64,000 bases of DNA, taken from assembly GCA_016169945.1 (NCBI GenBank), contig JADLSH010000249.1:1984001-2048000 (forward strand), given 5' to 3'. This stretch comes from Trachythela sp. YZ-2020 (lineage: Eukaryota > Cnidaria > Anthozoa > Malacalcyonacea > Clavulariidae). This document shows, piece after piece, positions 36,345 through 47,994 of this stretch. Every line of letters starts with the position of its first letter. Position 1 is the first letter of the stretch. The position numbers and the translations under genes were made by a program. The notes below the pieces were generated by a model. It ran no database searches, was not told the origin of the DNA, and was given only the letters and a program-made list of their open reading frames with translations.

Positions 36345-36590
36345 ATCAGTGCTATAAGTAAAAACTTCGGACATAGTTGGAAAGTTTTTGATGAATGCTG
36401 AAGTTTCCCACTGATAAGAGCAGACGTTGCTCTGGGTGGCCAGAGCAGACGTAGCAAGGACTGATAAATAGAGATATCCAATGCTGGATTCTGTTTGAAT
36501 AATTCTGGAATCCGTGAGTTGAGTATTGGTAGGAACGTGATGTCATCCAATGGATCGATTTCGTCCGATCATTCAATCCCGATTTGTACA
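36345..36590 (-). pseudogene. Decayed copy of the receptor-B Ser/Thr-rich exon
   Basis: The order of short matches ('acatagttgg', 'gaagtttcc', 'gtggccag', 'agacgt.gcaag') is the same as in the exon at 44811-45085. The frame is broken, and as there it lies next to a TTAGGG-like tract. Confidence 0.5.
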
Positions 36591-37631
36591 TTTGGTTTCA
36601 GAACGTAGATGAGCATTATATTGCTAGTTTTTGAGAATATTGCTGATTTGTGTGGTTACATTGAGAACACGTAAATACCATACGATTGCGTAGACAACAT
36701 AGAAATGCCAGATGCAAAGTATTTTTAATTTGAAAGGTTTAATTTAGAACGCGTTTAATTTTGTGGTATACATCAAACTTAATATAAAATTTAATTTTGT
36801 ACATAATAATAATATAATTTTTGATTAATACTATTAACATAGCATTATGAGCAATTTAAAAAGATGCCATGCAATATAATATACAATTAATTTCGCTGAA
36901 AATGAAACTTCACAATAAACAATTCATTTTCAACAATATGCAATATTTTGCTCAATAAATTCGAATCATGCAATAATCAAAACAACATAAATCGTTTGGA
37001 TTTGATCGGAATAATCGAACGATTGACAAATCGTCACATGCCGCATACGGTCCGAATTGAGTTCGTTATGAAGCGAAGGATTTCACCGATGGAGTAGTGT
37101 TAGGATGAATGGAGGAGTACTTCCCAATGTAGTGACACTTCGAACAACAAGGATCTTTCTCATTGGATCTCCCTTTCCTCCTGTAAGCCCTGAACATCCA
37201 ATACAAATAAAAGGGACAGGTTATAGCTCTTAGAGCAACATTTAGTCCTTTAGGATGTCTCCAGTTAATCCTGTAAAGATCAGCCTATATACTGATAGAC
37301 CCAACAATGATAATTTTGTCCAGTCTGACAGATTTGCAAGAACAGTTAATATATGTTTCATGTAAATATGATTTTTTTACTTAAACAAGTATTAAAAGTT
37401 CGTAAAATGATTCATATTTTCAAACAAAGTCTGAAATTTTTGAATAATAAATTGAATAATATGTATTGATACCATGCACCATAAATTCGAAATCAGATAA
37501 ACCATCTGGTGTATTGTAAATATGTATAATTTATTACGTGTTTCACTGGGAAACAATTAACATTTAAATGTGAAAAAATTAAATTCTAAAACGAGTTGTT
37601 TTCTAAATGTAATGAAATTAAATGAAAAAAA
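36591..37631. other. Region with no recognised gene
   Basis: I looked here for GPS and 7TM exons that should follow receptor B's GAIN exons on the minus strand and found none. Confidence 0.4.
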
Positions 37632-37919
37632 TCAATTTAATCTTATAGAAGAAACATAATTTTGTCCATACATAATTTCTAAACAATCTAAATTCAAAAT
37701 AATATATTCGAACGTCATTTCAATAGGTTCTGTAAGAATATCAAGTGGAGATGGTGACACAGCAGCATTTATTTCTTTAGTCTTTTCAATAATTTCTGTA
37801 ATTTTTTCACTTGGAGATTGAAGATTATCCCAACAAATAACTTTTGTCCCATTTAAATAGCCAGTTTTAATGAATAACTTATAGTTTTTGACAATAAATC
37901 CAAAGTCTACAACTTTCTG
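37632..37919 (-). CDS. Probable GAIN-type exon of receptor B
   Basis: A strong 'tgtattgcag' acceptor at 37920 opens a frame with F-I-V-K-N-Y, G-Y-L-N-G-T, then L-T-E-P-I-E-M-T-F-E-Y-I. The spacing of strands resembles the GAIN beta subdomain just before the GPS. The frame ends at a TAA at 37632, and the true donor is unclear (a GTATGG at about 37660 is one option). Its position after the helical GAIN exons at 41.7-40.6 kb fits, but the connecting exon was not found. Confidence 0.45.
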   Translation of the reverse strand, partial: QKVVDFGFIVKNYKLFIKTGYLNGTKVICWDNLQSPSEKITEIIEKTKEINAAVSPSPLDILTEPIEMTFEYIILNLDCLEIMYGQNYVSSIRLN

Positions 37920-40606
37920 CAATACAAATAAAAACCTTGTATTATAACAAGCCCTGATGACAAGCCCACAAAAAGTCTGCAATCCAAATAATTTGCTTGG
38001 CATAATGTTGTTCAAAGTCGTGAATCTAGAGCGTAGCCAACATTGTCAGGGCAGAAATTGCAAGTTCCCCATCCAGCTATGTTTCTAGAGCGTAGGCACA
38101 ATTTAAGGAGAAATTAAACTTCTGTGTGCCAAGTAGTTTTGATCAGGATTGTAAAAATTAGTGTGGTTAAACTTCAGGCAAGTATCCATCAGCATCATTC
38201 TGATGGTAACCTGTGACAAAATTCTTTAATTATTGGCTGAAATTTCGTTGTTCTTAAAACTTCTGATAGCTTTCCCCATGAATAATTTTCAAGAAAATGT
38301 TTGTTGGGTATAGATTGGAAATTAATGGTTTCCATGAAAAAAGGTCTGATATACATTGTATACATTGAAACAGGTGAACTATAAAAAAACTGCTCAAAAT
38401 TCAAACGGAATTTTTATTTAAGAAAACACCCATAAATTGAGGGTTGTACAATTTGAAATGATTCCATAAAAAAAATGGAATCAGAAACACTAAATAGTTT
38501 AATTCCCAGGTTATTTTAAATTTATGGATAAATGGAATGATCAATTGATAAAGTTAGAATTGTTTAGCAGAATCTTCCTATTGTGAAATTTTTCATTTAT
38601 CAATCCAGGTTATGAAGAGTTGTTTCATAAATACAGAGACAAATACAGAATTTGGAATATGTTACTGCTCTCATCTCTGCCAGTTTTATTACATTCAGAA
38701 GAATTACTCTCCCTGGCGATAAAAACAAATTAAGGAATATCAAATTATAAATTAATAAAAGATTTTACATGTATGTACCAAAACCAAAACCTAAAAGCGC
38801 TATAATTTTTATATTTTAAAGAAACTTAAAAAATGGAAAAAATATTGACAAAAGTTAACTAAAAACTAAAAATGTTTCACTTATTGAAAAAAATTAATAA
38901 AAATAAAACAAATGTATTTAGATGTAGGACTCCAAAACCACATTAAAAAAATTTGTAAATGCTTGTCTCCGATAACAGTGTACATTAATGTATGTACAAA
39001 TCTACAATGTACAACGTGACGACTGTTTACAATTATAAATAACAATTGCAAGATACAAGTGACAAGAATCCGCCTAACTGTCAAAGACTGCGGACTGGGA
39101 GTCAAAAGTTAGCAATAACTATATTTACAACCAGAAAATATCTCACAATTACCAAAAATTATGATTTTTACACAGTTTTCCCTCTCAGAAAATGCACCCC
39201 AAAAGCCACATACAATGGCTCAAACAAAATTTAAGCAGCAGTAGTAGTGGTTTATCCGCATTGTGTAAAACCATTAGAGTTTTTTAGGCTAAAGGACCCC
39301 TAAAAGTTTGTAAAACCCTTAGTTTTGCAAACTTAGTCTTAAAGTTTCAGATTTTACTAGCTTCCAATGGAAATTTTTGAAAATTTCCTGGCTTGACAAT
39401 TCTGGTAAATAGAGCGAAAAAAATTCCTTCCAAGTATCCTCCCGAGAAAAGCTATTTGTTCAATAGCCTATGCATGTTGGTATAGTAAAATGCTACTTTT
39501 TTAATCAACCGTTGTGTTAACTTGTATTTAACGCATTTAAAAGAAGCTTGTGGTTTTTGGGGTACCTTGGTTTTTGGGGTACATATACCTGTATAAAACT
39601 ATAAAAGTAATTACACCGGGGAAAAAAGGAAAGCTATGCGAAACCAAAGTTCCTGGCGTGTGGCTATGTTTCATGGGTGAACGTTTTCGCGAATTTCGTG
39701 AACTTTTCGTGGACATCGCGTGGGCTGTTATTGTCAGGAGCGGAATGAGCGAAGATTTTAAACATGAGAAATTCTGAATATTTCAAAATCGCTTTTAAGG
39801 ACTTTATAAATAGGAGCTGTGAGGCGAATTTTATCGCTTTTGCTTTATATAAAAGGATAAGAAGAGATATATGAGCGAAAAAAGTAAAATATAAGGCGAG
39901 TTTGTTATAATTTATATTTTATGTTACAAAAAGCTATCAATTAAAAGGAAAGCGGAACCATTTTTACGAGAGAATTGTATACTTTCAACCGCAAGATTTC
40001 ATTTCAAAAAGGAATTTATAGGTAAATGCAGTTTTGTTTTATGAACTTTACGAAACGTTTTATATTGAACGGACGGTTGAATTTTTCAATTTTACATTAA
40101 AATAAAATATTAGAATGCATAATAACAAACCTACATGATATATTTCAGTATTCTATTGTTAAAACCATTAATATTTTAATTGATCGTGTTGCCATGACTA
40201 CAGTGCTTCCACAGTTTGAAACAAATTTCCATTGTTTATCCTTGCAAAAATCCTTAAAATTCCTTTGGAGGAGGGGGGGGAGGGGGATTCAATATCGTTT
40301 TCCCCGCCAAAATTTTGTCTGAAACCCAGATATAAACAGACTCGGTCAGTAGGCCACTAATTTACCGAATGCCATTTCCAGTAGTAAAAATTCTGGTGCA
40401 ACTGCCATATTTTCCAGTTAAGCAATTAAAAAACCCTAGCTCTCGTAGCCTCTTTTTACCCGTTCACGATCGCATTCTGACTAAGTCTATTCTGGTTTTG
40501 AACAAATCATCCTTTGCATGCAGATTTTGCAACGAAAAGCTTAGAAATGTTTAGGAACTGTCGTTGTTTAGCTGTGGCGAGGGGTTACTGCATGCATGTA
40601 TTTCTA
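37920..40606. other. Probable introns of receptor B
   Basis: No clear exon was found. An ORF at 38195-38404 has no recognisable product. A repeat end like that of the Helitron-like family ('gcatgcatgtatttctag') stops at 40607; its 5' limit could not be set. Confidence 0.35.
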
Positions 40607-40635
40607 GTTATGTAGTATTTTATTGACTTTCTTAC

Positions 40636-40750
40636 CCAGATCTTCAGTGACTTTCTGAAATGTGACAGAGCTCTCATTTCCAAGATCAAGTTGTTGAGAA
40701 ATGGAATTTCCAAGATCTTGTAATACTTCAACTGCTTGCATTCCTGGATC
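40636..40750 (-). CDS. Receptor B: GAIN helix exon
   Basis: This 115-bp exon lies between a CTTCCAG acceptor and CTGG|GTAAG. It encodes V-E-V-L-Q-D-L-G-N-S-I-S-Q-Q-L, a helical stretch like that before the GAIN beta subdomain, plus an N-E-S glycosylation site. It starts in phase 0, as its upstream neighbour requires. Confidence 0.65.
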
Positions 40751-40823
40751 CTGGAAGTTGCACGAATAATAATTAAAATTTCCATAGACTAAAATGCACG
40801 AAAAAACAATTCATTATACTTAC

Positions 40824-40886
40824 TTCCTTTTGGTCCTCAGTTGTTAGGTTCGTGTTAATCAAATTTGCTGCAGCGTCCAACACTCG
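40824..40886 (-). CDS. Receptor B: short GAIN helix exon
   Basis: Exactly 21 codons lie between a TTTAG acceptor and GAA|GTAAGT. The translation, R-V-L-D-A-A-A-N-L-I-N-T-N, has the alternation of GAIN alpha-subdomain helices and parallels exon 3 of receptor A. Confidence 0.7.
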
Positions 40887-40914
40887 CTAAATATAGAACA
40901 TGCACGTATATTAT

Positions 40915-41017
40915 CAGCACCGGACATTTCGCGAAATATTGGGAGGGGAGCAAATACTTTCAGAAATTATTGGGTGGGCAGTTGCCAACCCTCGGCCCCT
41001 GCTAGTGTCCGCCACTG
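40915..41017. mobile_element. Probable hAT-like MITE, about 103 bp
   Basis: The ends are CAGCACCGGACA and, inverted, CAGTGGCGGACA. The flanks tatattat and cgtattat agree at six of eight positions, consistent with an old target duplication. Confidence 0.5.
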
Positions 41018-41702
41018 CGTATTATCAAATGATTACGTTATGGTAAACCTATACCAGAAGAAAATGTCAACCTTCAGTTCGAAAAAACGATCGTTTTCAT
41101 ACACTCTTTTCGTTATATAAGAATACGAAATTTCATGCTAATCAAGCTGAATGTTCTTGTTTCTCTGACAAATTAAGCTTAAAATATATATTCTTATGCG
41201 CATTCTTAGATTACAGAGTACAGTGTATAAAGTTGTTAAAAAATATGCATTTTGGACGTGTTACCTTGTTAATAATATACATGAAAAAATTTCTCAATTC
41301 TGATTGGCTGAGCGCAGTGCAGTTTTGAGGAAATATAGTGCAGAAAAAGGAAATAAAGTGCAGAAAAAGGAAATAAAGTGCAAATTTTAATTTGCACAAA
41401 TCATTTTTGATTAGAAAAAACCTCTCCATGTTACATTTTTTTTCATGTTATTTGCACGAAGCATTCTGATTGGAAAGATTCTCTTCGTGTTAAATTTTTT
41501 CATGTATATTATTAATAAGTAATAGCATGATTTCTCGTGCCATTTGAAAAAACATGCACTCGTGAGTTTTTCAAAGACCTCAAATATCTTTGAAAAACTC
41601 ACTCGTGCATGTATTTTTCCAAATTGCACTCGAAACCATACTATTACCTATACAAAATACACCAAATGCATTACATGCAACTGGTCATTAAATTCTTTAT
41701 AC

Positions 41703-41767
41703 CTCAATAGTCTTTTTATCGTTGATATTCACCGTTGATGTATTAACGTTGTTGATAAAATCAATGT
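41703..41767 (-). CDS. Receptor B: first GAIN exon
   Basis: The exon is bounded by a TTTACAG acceptor and GAG|GTATAA. Its two leading bases (AC) complete a codon with the last G of the Ser/Thr exon at 42856. It encodes I-D-F-I-N-N-V-N-T-S-T-V-N-I-N-D, a glycosylatable linker into the GAIN helices. Phase 0 at the end fits the next exon. Confidence 0.65.
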
Positions 41768-41826
41768 CTGTAAAAATAAACACACAAATCCCCGTAAGAT
41801 ATATATCCCAGATTATTAGTCATTGG

Positions 41827-42402
41827 TATAAACCTACTAGTAGGCTATTGCGAATCAAGCGTTCTGATTGGCTACTATACTAGAGGGCCACCAGGCATTA
41901 GCCTACTACTAGCGAAGAGCGAGAGAAAAACTTGTGAATCAGTTGGGTTTTTTTAAAAACTTCACAAAATGTCCTACTTTTTATTTCGGAATAGAAACTA
42001 ACAAGCAATCTTGGAAATTGGGTGCAAAAAAAGGTATAATTTTGACATTTTACTCGTATTTGTACAGTTTTGAACTTGAAATTGACCGGCGAATTTATGA
42101 ACATGGACGATTTTTCTTTATATTCCGAGCAAAATCATTGAAAACACAATCGCTTGAAGTTATTTAATTATATTTTCTTGGCCTTTAAAGCATTTTCTTG
42201 ATATAAGAATGTTTTCATCCATTTAGCTATAAAATTTCAAGATTTTTTTCCGTATTAATGTTATATTTTATGTACTTCGAGATTTCCCGCCATATTGTTT
42301 ACAGATTTAAAAACTATTAAAAATGCTCACGAATGCTCTTAAATTTCCCTAAAAACTTTCCTATTTTATTCCTTCCACTTGAAATATACTAGTAGGTTTA
42401 TA
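41827..42402. mobile_element. TIR element in a receptor-B intron
   Basis: The ends TATAAACCTACTAGTA are inverted repeats of 16 bases. The 576-bp interior has no coding capacity. 'aactcggcctcgttgtc' repeats follow at 42418-42505. Confidence 0.65.
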
Positions 42403-42855
42403 CTAATACAATTAGACAACTCGGCCTCGTTGTCTCTTAGCGAATAGTCAACTCGGCTTCGCCTCCAACGTCGGCTTAGCCAACTCGGCCTAGTTGTCTA
42501 ATTGTTAAGTAGCCCTGTACCACGGAACATCGTAATGTATTTCATTTTGCGGTAGGAGGCAAAACCTGATCACAGTTTGTTCGCACTCTTCTTTATAAAA
42601 TGGTATAGTTTTTAGAAACATCAAATGTACACTTTCGGATGAATTTCCATATATAACTGTCTCGATATTACGTCACAATTTTGGTGAACAGATTAATATA
42701 TTAGTATTAGACAAGGATTGGGGTTAGGTTTCGGATAGCGGTTATGATGAGGATAAGGATTATAGGTTAGGATTATAGTTAGGATTTTGATTAGGATTGT
42801 AAGAATAAGGAATAGTTAACCTGTTCTTGGGTAAAATATTGAAATTGAGCGCTAC

Positions 42856-43175
42856 CTTCTTTCAGTTTTTTCTTCTCTTCTCTACTAGGAGACAGTGTGC
42901 TGCTAGGCAAAACGTCAGATGTAGTTTGCGAAGCTTGTATAAAAGTCGGGGTATTTTGGAGGGCGCTCTCTTTCATTGATGATGTTATCAGCACTGTTTC
43001 AGTGCGCAGACTTGGCGTGGCAAGAACTGAACTCTGAAGAATGGATAAAAGTAGACTCTGCCGAATGGATGGAGCTGTAGACTGGAGTATTGGTGGGTTA
43101 AGTGTTGGTATGGTTACGATTCCAGTGTAAAACGGGATTGAACTTTGGGAACGTTGTTGTTCTACCATGGTAGAG
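42856..43175 (-). CDS. Receptor B: Ser/Thr-rich linker exon, copy 2
   Basis: The exon runs from a TTTAG acceptor to GAAG|GTAGCG. It encodes about 106 residues rich in Ser, Thr and Pro with repeated S-I-L-Q-S and L-A-T motifs, resembling a mucin-like, O-glycosylated stalk. It enters with one base to complete a Ser codon from the Cys-module exon, and leaves one base that can join either another module or the GAIN exon at 41767. Confidence 0.7.
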
Positions 43176-43237
43176 CTAAAATAGGTAAAAAATATATTGG
43201 AACAAGCCTATAAATCGGCGTAGATTTTTAAAAATTT

Positions 43238-43305
43238 AAGCCGCGTTTTCAAGACGAGACTTCTAATGGAAAAATCTAAGCCGCGTTTTCAAAACGAGAC
43301 TTCAA
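43238..43305. repeat. Two-copy tandem repeat, period 40
   Basis: 'aagccgcgttttcaagacga' occurs at 43238 and, with one change, at 43278, within an intron. Confidence 0.7.
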
Positions 43306-43574
43306 GATTTATTAGTCTATCCTCTATTAGCCATCCTCTATTAGACTATAGAAGATCTGCGATGCTTCATATGGTTAAACTAAACTAATATCAATTTCGT
43401 GGATAGCTAAACTGTTCTCCCTAGAGCTCCAGTAAGAATCACTTCTTACAATGTTAGTACAGGAGGTAAAGTCAAATTGCAAACACTCTTCCTCGTGCGA
43501 GGTTAAAGGCGCATACAATGCTACTTTACACTGTACCATCCACCCCTATCCTATTTGTCAACACTTTTACCAAC

Positions 43575-44076
43575 CTTATTTGACTCGAACTCGTCGTAGA
43601 ATTCCCAAGCTCAAATTGGCTACTCATTATTGATGACGTTGCTGAAGGCTGATCAATCAGAGACCTAATACTAGTGGCGAAAGCTGTACTTGTGATATGT
43701 GAAACTTGTGTGAATGTAGTGAAGAAACGAGCAGGCATTCTAGTCACCGCTCGCGATGCAACGAAATTGAAATAAAATGGACCTACATATCTTTCCCGTA
43801 AAAAATACAGATATAAAGTACAATTTTCACCCCATCGATTGCGAACGTTTTCGACTGATATATGCGCGGTGAAATTCAAATACAATTTTGTCTGGCAAAC
43901 GCTAAACCAGTTGTTTACTTGGTCACACGCACATAGTGTTCCATTTGTATATCGCACTTCGAAGACAGTTTCTGTGGTACATTGGAGGTTAAACCCTATC
44001 AATATATCGTTCTCTGAGTTGGTTATAGTTTTATTATTGTAGAATTTTCCCCGTTCCCTGCAGCCATCACTGTTTC
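43575..44076 (-). CDS. Receptor B: Cys-module exon, copy 2
   Basis: The exon runs from an AAACAG acceptor to AATAAG|GTTGGT. It encodes N-S-D-G-C, L-Q-C-T-T-E-T-V-F-E-V-R-Y, L-C-A-C, a further Cys, then N-R-W-G-E-N-C and a Ser/Thr-rich end. About six Cys and several N-x-S/T sites point to a secreted, disulfide-bonded domain. I do not recognise the domain. It shares the phase pattern (2 bases in, 2 out) of copy 1. Confidence 0.75.
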
Positions 44077-44810
44077 CTGTTTATAAAGAGAAAGAAAATT
44101 AGTTGCAGGTTTTGAGTTTATCGGTTTGTCCGCTTATTTAGTTGTGTGTTTGTTATAGGCAATCTTTAAAACAGGGAATCTGAGGAAATTTTAGTGTCTG
44201 TTCATAAAAAACGAAAAGGTTTCCATTCGGTCGTAACTGTCGTGACCAAGTCATATTCGACGATGTGAAAAAGTCTGCATCTATCTTGTTGTTTGTTTGT
44301 TCTATGCAAATCAGTCTTTAATGATTGCAGAAGTCTGTGGGCATTCTATTATATCGGTAACCTTGATGTGTTCACGACAATTACGACTAAATGGAAACCA
44401 GGCCTAAAGTCCCTTAAATAGAAGTGTGTTTGCGACTTCTTATAGAACTTGTCAAACAAATTCCAAGATTTAAAATTCCATAGCTATCTTTAAAACGGGG
44501 AATCCGGGAATCAGATTCCCCGATTCCAGGACACCCAGTTGCGTGTTTTAAAGATCGCCGGAATTTACGTTACACCTTATGGCAATTGAAGTATAAATAC
44601 GATTAATAAATATTCAAATTTCTAGTAGCCAATGCAAATATTTGAAATGTCTGTTCTTTGAAAAAGTAAATAATTTCGTTTTCGTTTAAAATCGTATCAA
44701 CAGGGGTTAGGTTAGCGTTAGTATAAGATTGGAGTTAGGATTGTAAGATTTAGGAATAGGAAACCACTGTTATGTAAATAGTGGTTGTTAATATGGAAAT
44801 TAAACCCTAC

Positions 44811-45085
44811 CTTCTCTAGGAGACAGTGTGCTGCTAGGAAATACTTCAGGCATAGTTGGCAGGGCTTTAATATATGTCGAAGTTTCCAATGATGACGTCA
44901 GCACTGCTTCTGTGGCCAGGCTAGACGTGGCAAGAACTGCACTCTGGAGAATAGATGGACCTGGACTCTGCTGAACGGACGGAACTGGAACCTGGAGTAT
45001 AGTTTGGTTACGTGTTGTTGCCATTATGATTCCAGTGTGGAAGGGAGTTGAACTTTGAAACGGTTGATGATTTATCACAGTAGAG
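44811..45085 (-). CDS. Receptor B: Ser/Thr-rich linker exon, copy 1
   Basis: This is the paralogue of the exon at 42856-43175, 45 bp shorter, with the same acceptor (TTTCAG) and donor (GAAG|GTAGGG). The phases are identical. The protein ends S-S-T-L-S-P-R-E-G. Confidence 0.72.
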
Positions 45086-45350
45086 CTGAAATAGATGGAA
45101 GAAATGTATTGCCATTGGTATAACTTGAATACACAGAATTCAATTCTCCTCTTTGTCTTTAGAAAATCTGCGATGCTTCATACGGTTAAACTAAAGTAAT
45201 ATCAGTAAGGATCATGATCACTTACAATGTTAGTATAGGAGATAAAGTCAAATTGCAAACACTCTTCCCTCGTGCGAGGTTAAAGGCGCATACAATGCTA
45301 CTTTACACTGTACCATCACCCCTATCCTATATGTACCAACTTTTACCAAC

Positions 45351-45888
45351 CTTACTTGCCCTGAACTCATCGTAGAATTCCCAAGCTCAAATTGGCTACT
45401 CATAATTGATGACGTAGCCAACGGCTGACCAATCAGAAACGCACTAGTGGCGAAAGCTGTATTTGGGATGTGTGATACTTGTGTGTGAGAAGTGGCGAAA
45501 CGAGCAGACGTTTCAGCCATCGCTCGCGACCCAAAGAAACTGGATTTTAAAACTTTTTCTGGCAAAATTTGTAAATCAAAGGGTTCTGTAATAGAGTCAA
45601 AAAAGAAAATATAACTGCAATTTTCACCCCATTGACTGCGAACTGCGACTGATATATGCACGGTGAAATCCAAAGGCAATTCTGTCTGGCAATGAAACTC
45701 ATGTATAGACTCCGAGCCGTTCACTTGGCCACACGCACATAGTGTTTCATTTGCATATCGTACTTCGAAGACAGTTTGTGTGGTACACTGGAGGCGAAAA
45801 CTTTTCAATTTTCCTTTCCCTTTCCCTTGGTTGGTTATAGTTTGATTTTTGAAGAATTTTTCCTGTTCGCTGCAGCCATCACTGTTTC
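45351..45888 (-). CDS. Receptor B: Cys-module exon, copy 1
   Basis: This is the paralogue of 43575-44076. It has N-S-D-G-C, L-Q-C-T-T-Q-T-V-F-E-V-R-Y, L-C-A-C, S-Q-W-G-E-N-C and the shared Ser/Thr-rich end. It is 36 bp longer because of a Gly/Lys insert and differences in the middle. Its first two bases complete a Gly codon left by the signal-peptide exon at 56326 or 59638, giving a credible mature N-terminus. Confidence 0.75.
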
Positions 45889-46612
45889 CTGTTTATCAAG
45901 AGAATGAAAATTAGCTGCAGCCTGCAGGTTTTGAGTTTATTGGTTTAAATGTATGCCTATACTTATTTGTCAATTTGTTTGCTATGGGCAAATTTGTCTA
46001 TTCATAGAACGTGTGCGTGTCTTAAAAAGTTTAGTAAGTTCGTTGCATGTAAAGCCTGGTTCTCAACGCGGGATGAGCGACTGGGGACGAGTCAGAAGCC
46101 TGGTTTCCATTAGGTCGTAACTGTTATGACGAAGTCATATTCGACGATCGATGTGAAATAGTCTGGATCTATGTTGTCGTTTGTGCGATGTATGCAAATC
46201 AGTCTTTCATGAGTGCAGAAAGTATATGCGCACTCTATTACGTCGGCCACCTTGATGTGTTCATGACCGTTACGACGAAATGGAGACTAAGCTTAAACAG
46301 AAGTGTGTTTGCGACTTTTTATATAATTTTATCAAACAAATTCCAAGATTTAATACTCCATAATTATATAGCTATCTTTAAAACGGGGAATCCGGAATCA
46401 GATTCCCCGCGATTCCCCGTTGCACGTTTCAAAGCTGGCCCGGAACTTCCGCCTTAAATATAGTGCACGTTACACCTTATGGCAATTGAAGTACCGTATA
46501 CATTTTGAACATTACGATTCATAAATATTCAAATTTCGAGTAGCCAATGCAAATGTTTGAAATGTATGTTCTTTGTAAAGGTAAATAATTTCGTTTTCGT
46601 TTTAAAATCGTA

Positions 46613-47057
46613 TCACTGACATACATGTAGATAATTAAGACTATAATTTCGTACCCTGTTGTTGGATAGATGTACTAATAGCAAACAGCAGATGGCTTTT
46701 GATACAATATCACAGTATCACTATGATATCTTTATTATATTCTCATATTATAAGTACTTATGTTCTTACTAGATCAAAGCCGAAAGCAAGTGACACTTAA
46801 AGTCGGGTGTGGAAGCGGAATAATTGTGACTCAATCATATTCATTATTCAATTTAAATATTTCCAAATTATTCATTATTCGTTGTATTTTTCAAATTTTT
46901 CATTCATGTTTTTACTTTCATCATAAACCGTTATTCATTATTCTGGACTTTTTAAACTAAAATTTATATTGTTCTTATTATTCTACTTCCACCCCGAACT
47001 TAAAGACGTATACGATGGCAATGACGGGTCATCTGTCTGGGCGATATTGCATTTATG
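46613..47057. other. Intron-like region with no recognised feature
   Basis: It lies between unit 1 and the TE cluster and is probably within the long first intron of receptor B. Confidence 0.4.
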
Positions 47058-47635
47058 CAGGGACCGCGGAGCATTTTTTGCATTGGGAGGGGGGAAGGGG
47101 GCTAAAAATCTCAGAGGGTACAGTGGCACAAGGGGGGTATGGGCATGCTCCTCCAGAAAATTTTGAAATCTACAATCTCTAAAATGCCATTTAGTGCACT
47201 TTGGGGGAAGATATAAGAGCATTGTCACAAGACTTCTTTGCAAATATTTGGTCGAACAAAAAGCTACTGACTACCAAATCTACCGATCGTACCTACACAA
47301 CGAATCATGAAATGGCCTCTTCTTTGAAACCCGTATATCATCCTGTCTAGATTACGTTCGGAAAATATGCATCCCCGGTTTGTAGCTTATCTAGCCGTCT
47401 GATCCAGATATCGCACAAGTAACATCTGATTGTTAACAAATTACAAAAGCCTTTTATACTTAGCTAAGCTGGCGTATATATAATAACGTTTTCTCTAGTT
47501 TAACTTCTGTATGGTTGTGAAAATTATAGTATGTTTATAACTTATGTGTATTCTACTATAAATCACAATATGTATAACAAATTATTGGGGGGGGGGGGCT
47601 AAAGCCCCCCAGCCACCCCTGCTGCGCGGTCCCTC
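47058..47635. mobile_element. hAT-like non-autonomous element
   Basis: The left end is CAGGGACCGCGGAGCA and the right end, inverted, is AGGGACCGCGCAGCA. 'ttatg' lies next to both ends. A poly-G run and GC-rich ends enclose AT-rich DNA. Confidence 0.55.
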
Positions 47636-47654
47636 TTATGTTGTTTACGACTAT

Positions 47655-47885
47655 CGCCCGTATTCTAAAAGCTCACTCACACTCACACTCAATGAGTGGA
47701 GGTTCAATCTGAGCTTTTCATGAGTGTCAATGCTGTTTTTTAATAACTGGAGGGTGAGTAGTCACATAGTAAGGTACGGCACTAACCCTCCAGCTATTCA
47801 AAAACAGAATTAACACTCAAGAGAAGCTCAGATTGAACCTCCACTCATTGAGTGTGAGTGTGAGTGAGCTTTTAGAATACGGGCG
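47655..47885. mobile_element. Fold-back MITE, 231 bp
   Basis: The ends CGCCCGTATTCTAAAAGC are inverted repeats that extend with few mismatches for about 100 bases, so the element is almost one hairpin. 'tat' lies on both sides. Confidence 0.85.
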
Positions 47886-47994
47886 TATGTGTAAACACAG
47901 GGCCAAACTAGCCAGAATAGCGCGTTCAACATTAGCAATGCCAATGGTTCTGAGAACAAACCGTGCCTTATATTTTCCTCATAGTTCGTCACTT

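Larger units (their letters stand above)
42715..44700 (-). repeat. Tandem duplication unit 2 of receptor B
   Basis: This unit contains a TTAGGG-like tract, a Ser/Thr exon, a Cys-module exon and upstream intron, in the same order as 44703-46612. Matching exons, exon borders and intron blocks (for example 'ccttatggcaattgaagta') show a whole-unit tandem duplication. Confidence 0.75.
44703..46612 (-). repeat. Tandem duplication unit 1 of receptor B
   Basis: It starts with a TTAGGG-like tract and ends with 'ttcgttttcgttttaaaatcgtatca', the same block that ends unit 2 at about 44700. Confidence 0.75.

Noticed and set aside
38195..38404. Exon linking receptor B's GAIN exons at 40.6 and 37.9 kb
   Set aside because: The ORF has no GAIN-like pattern and no phase fits both neighbours.
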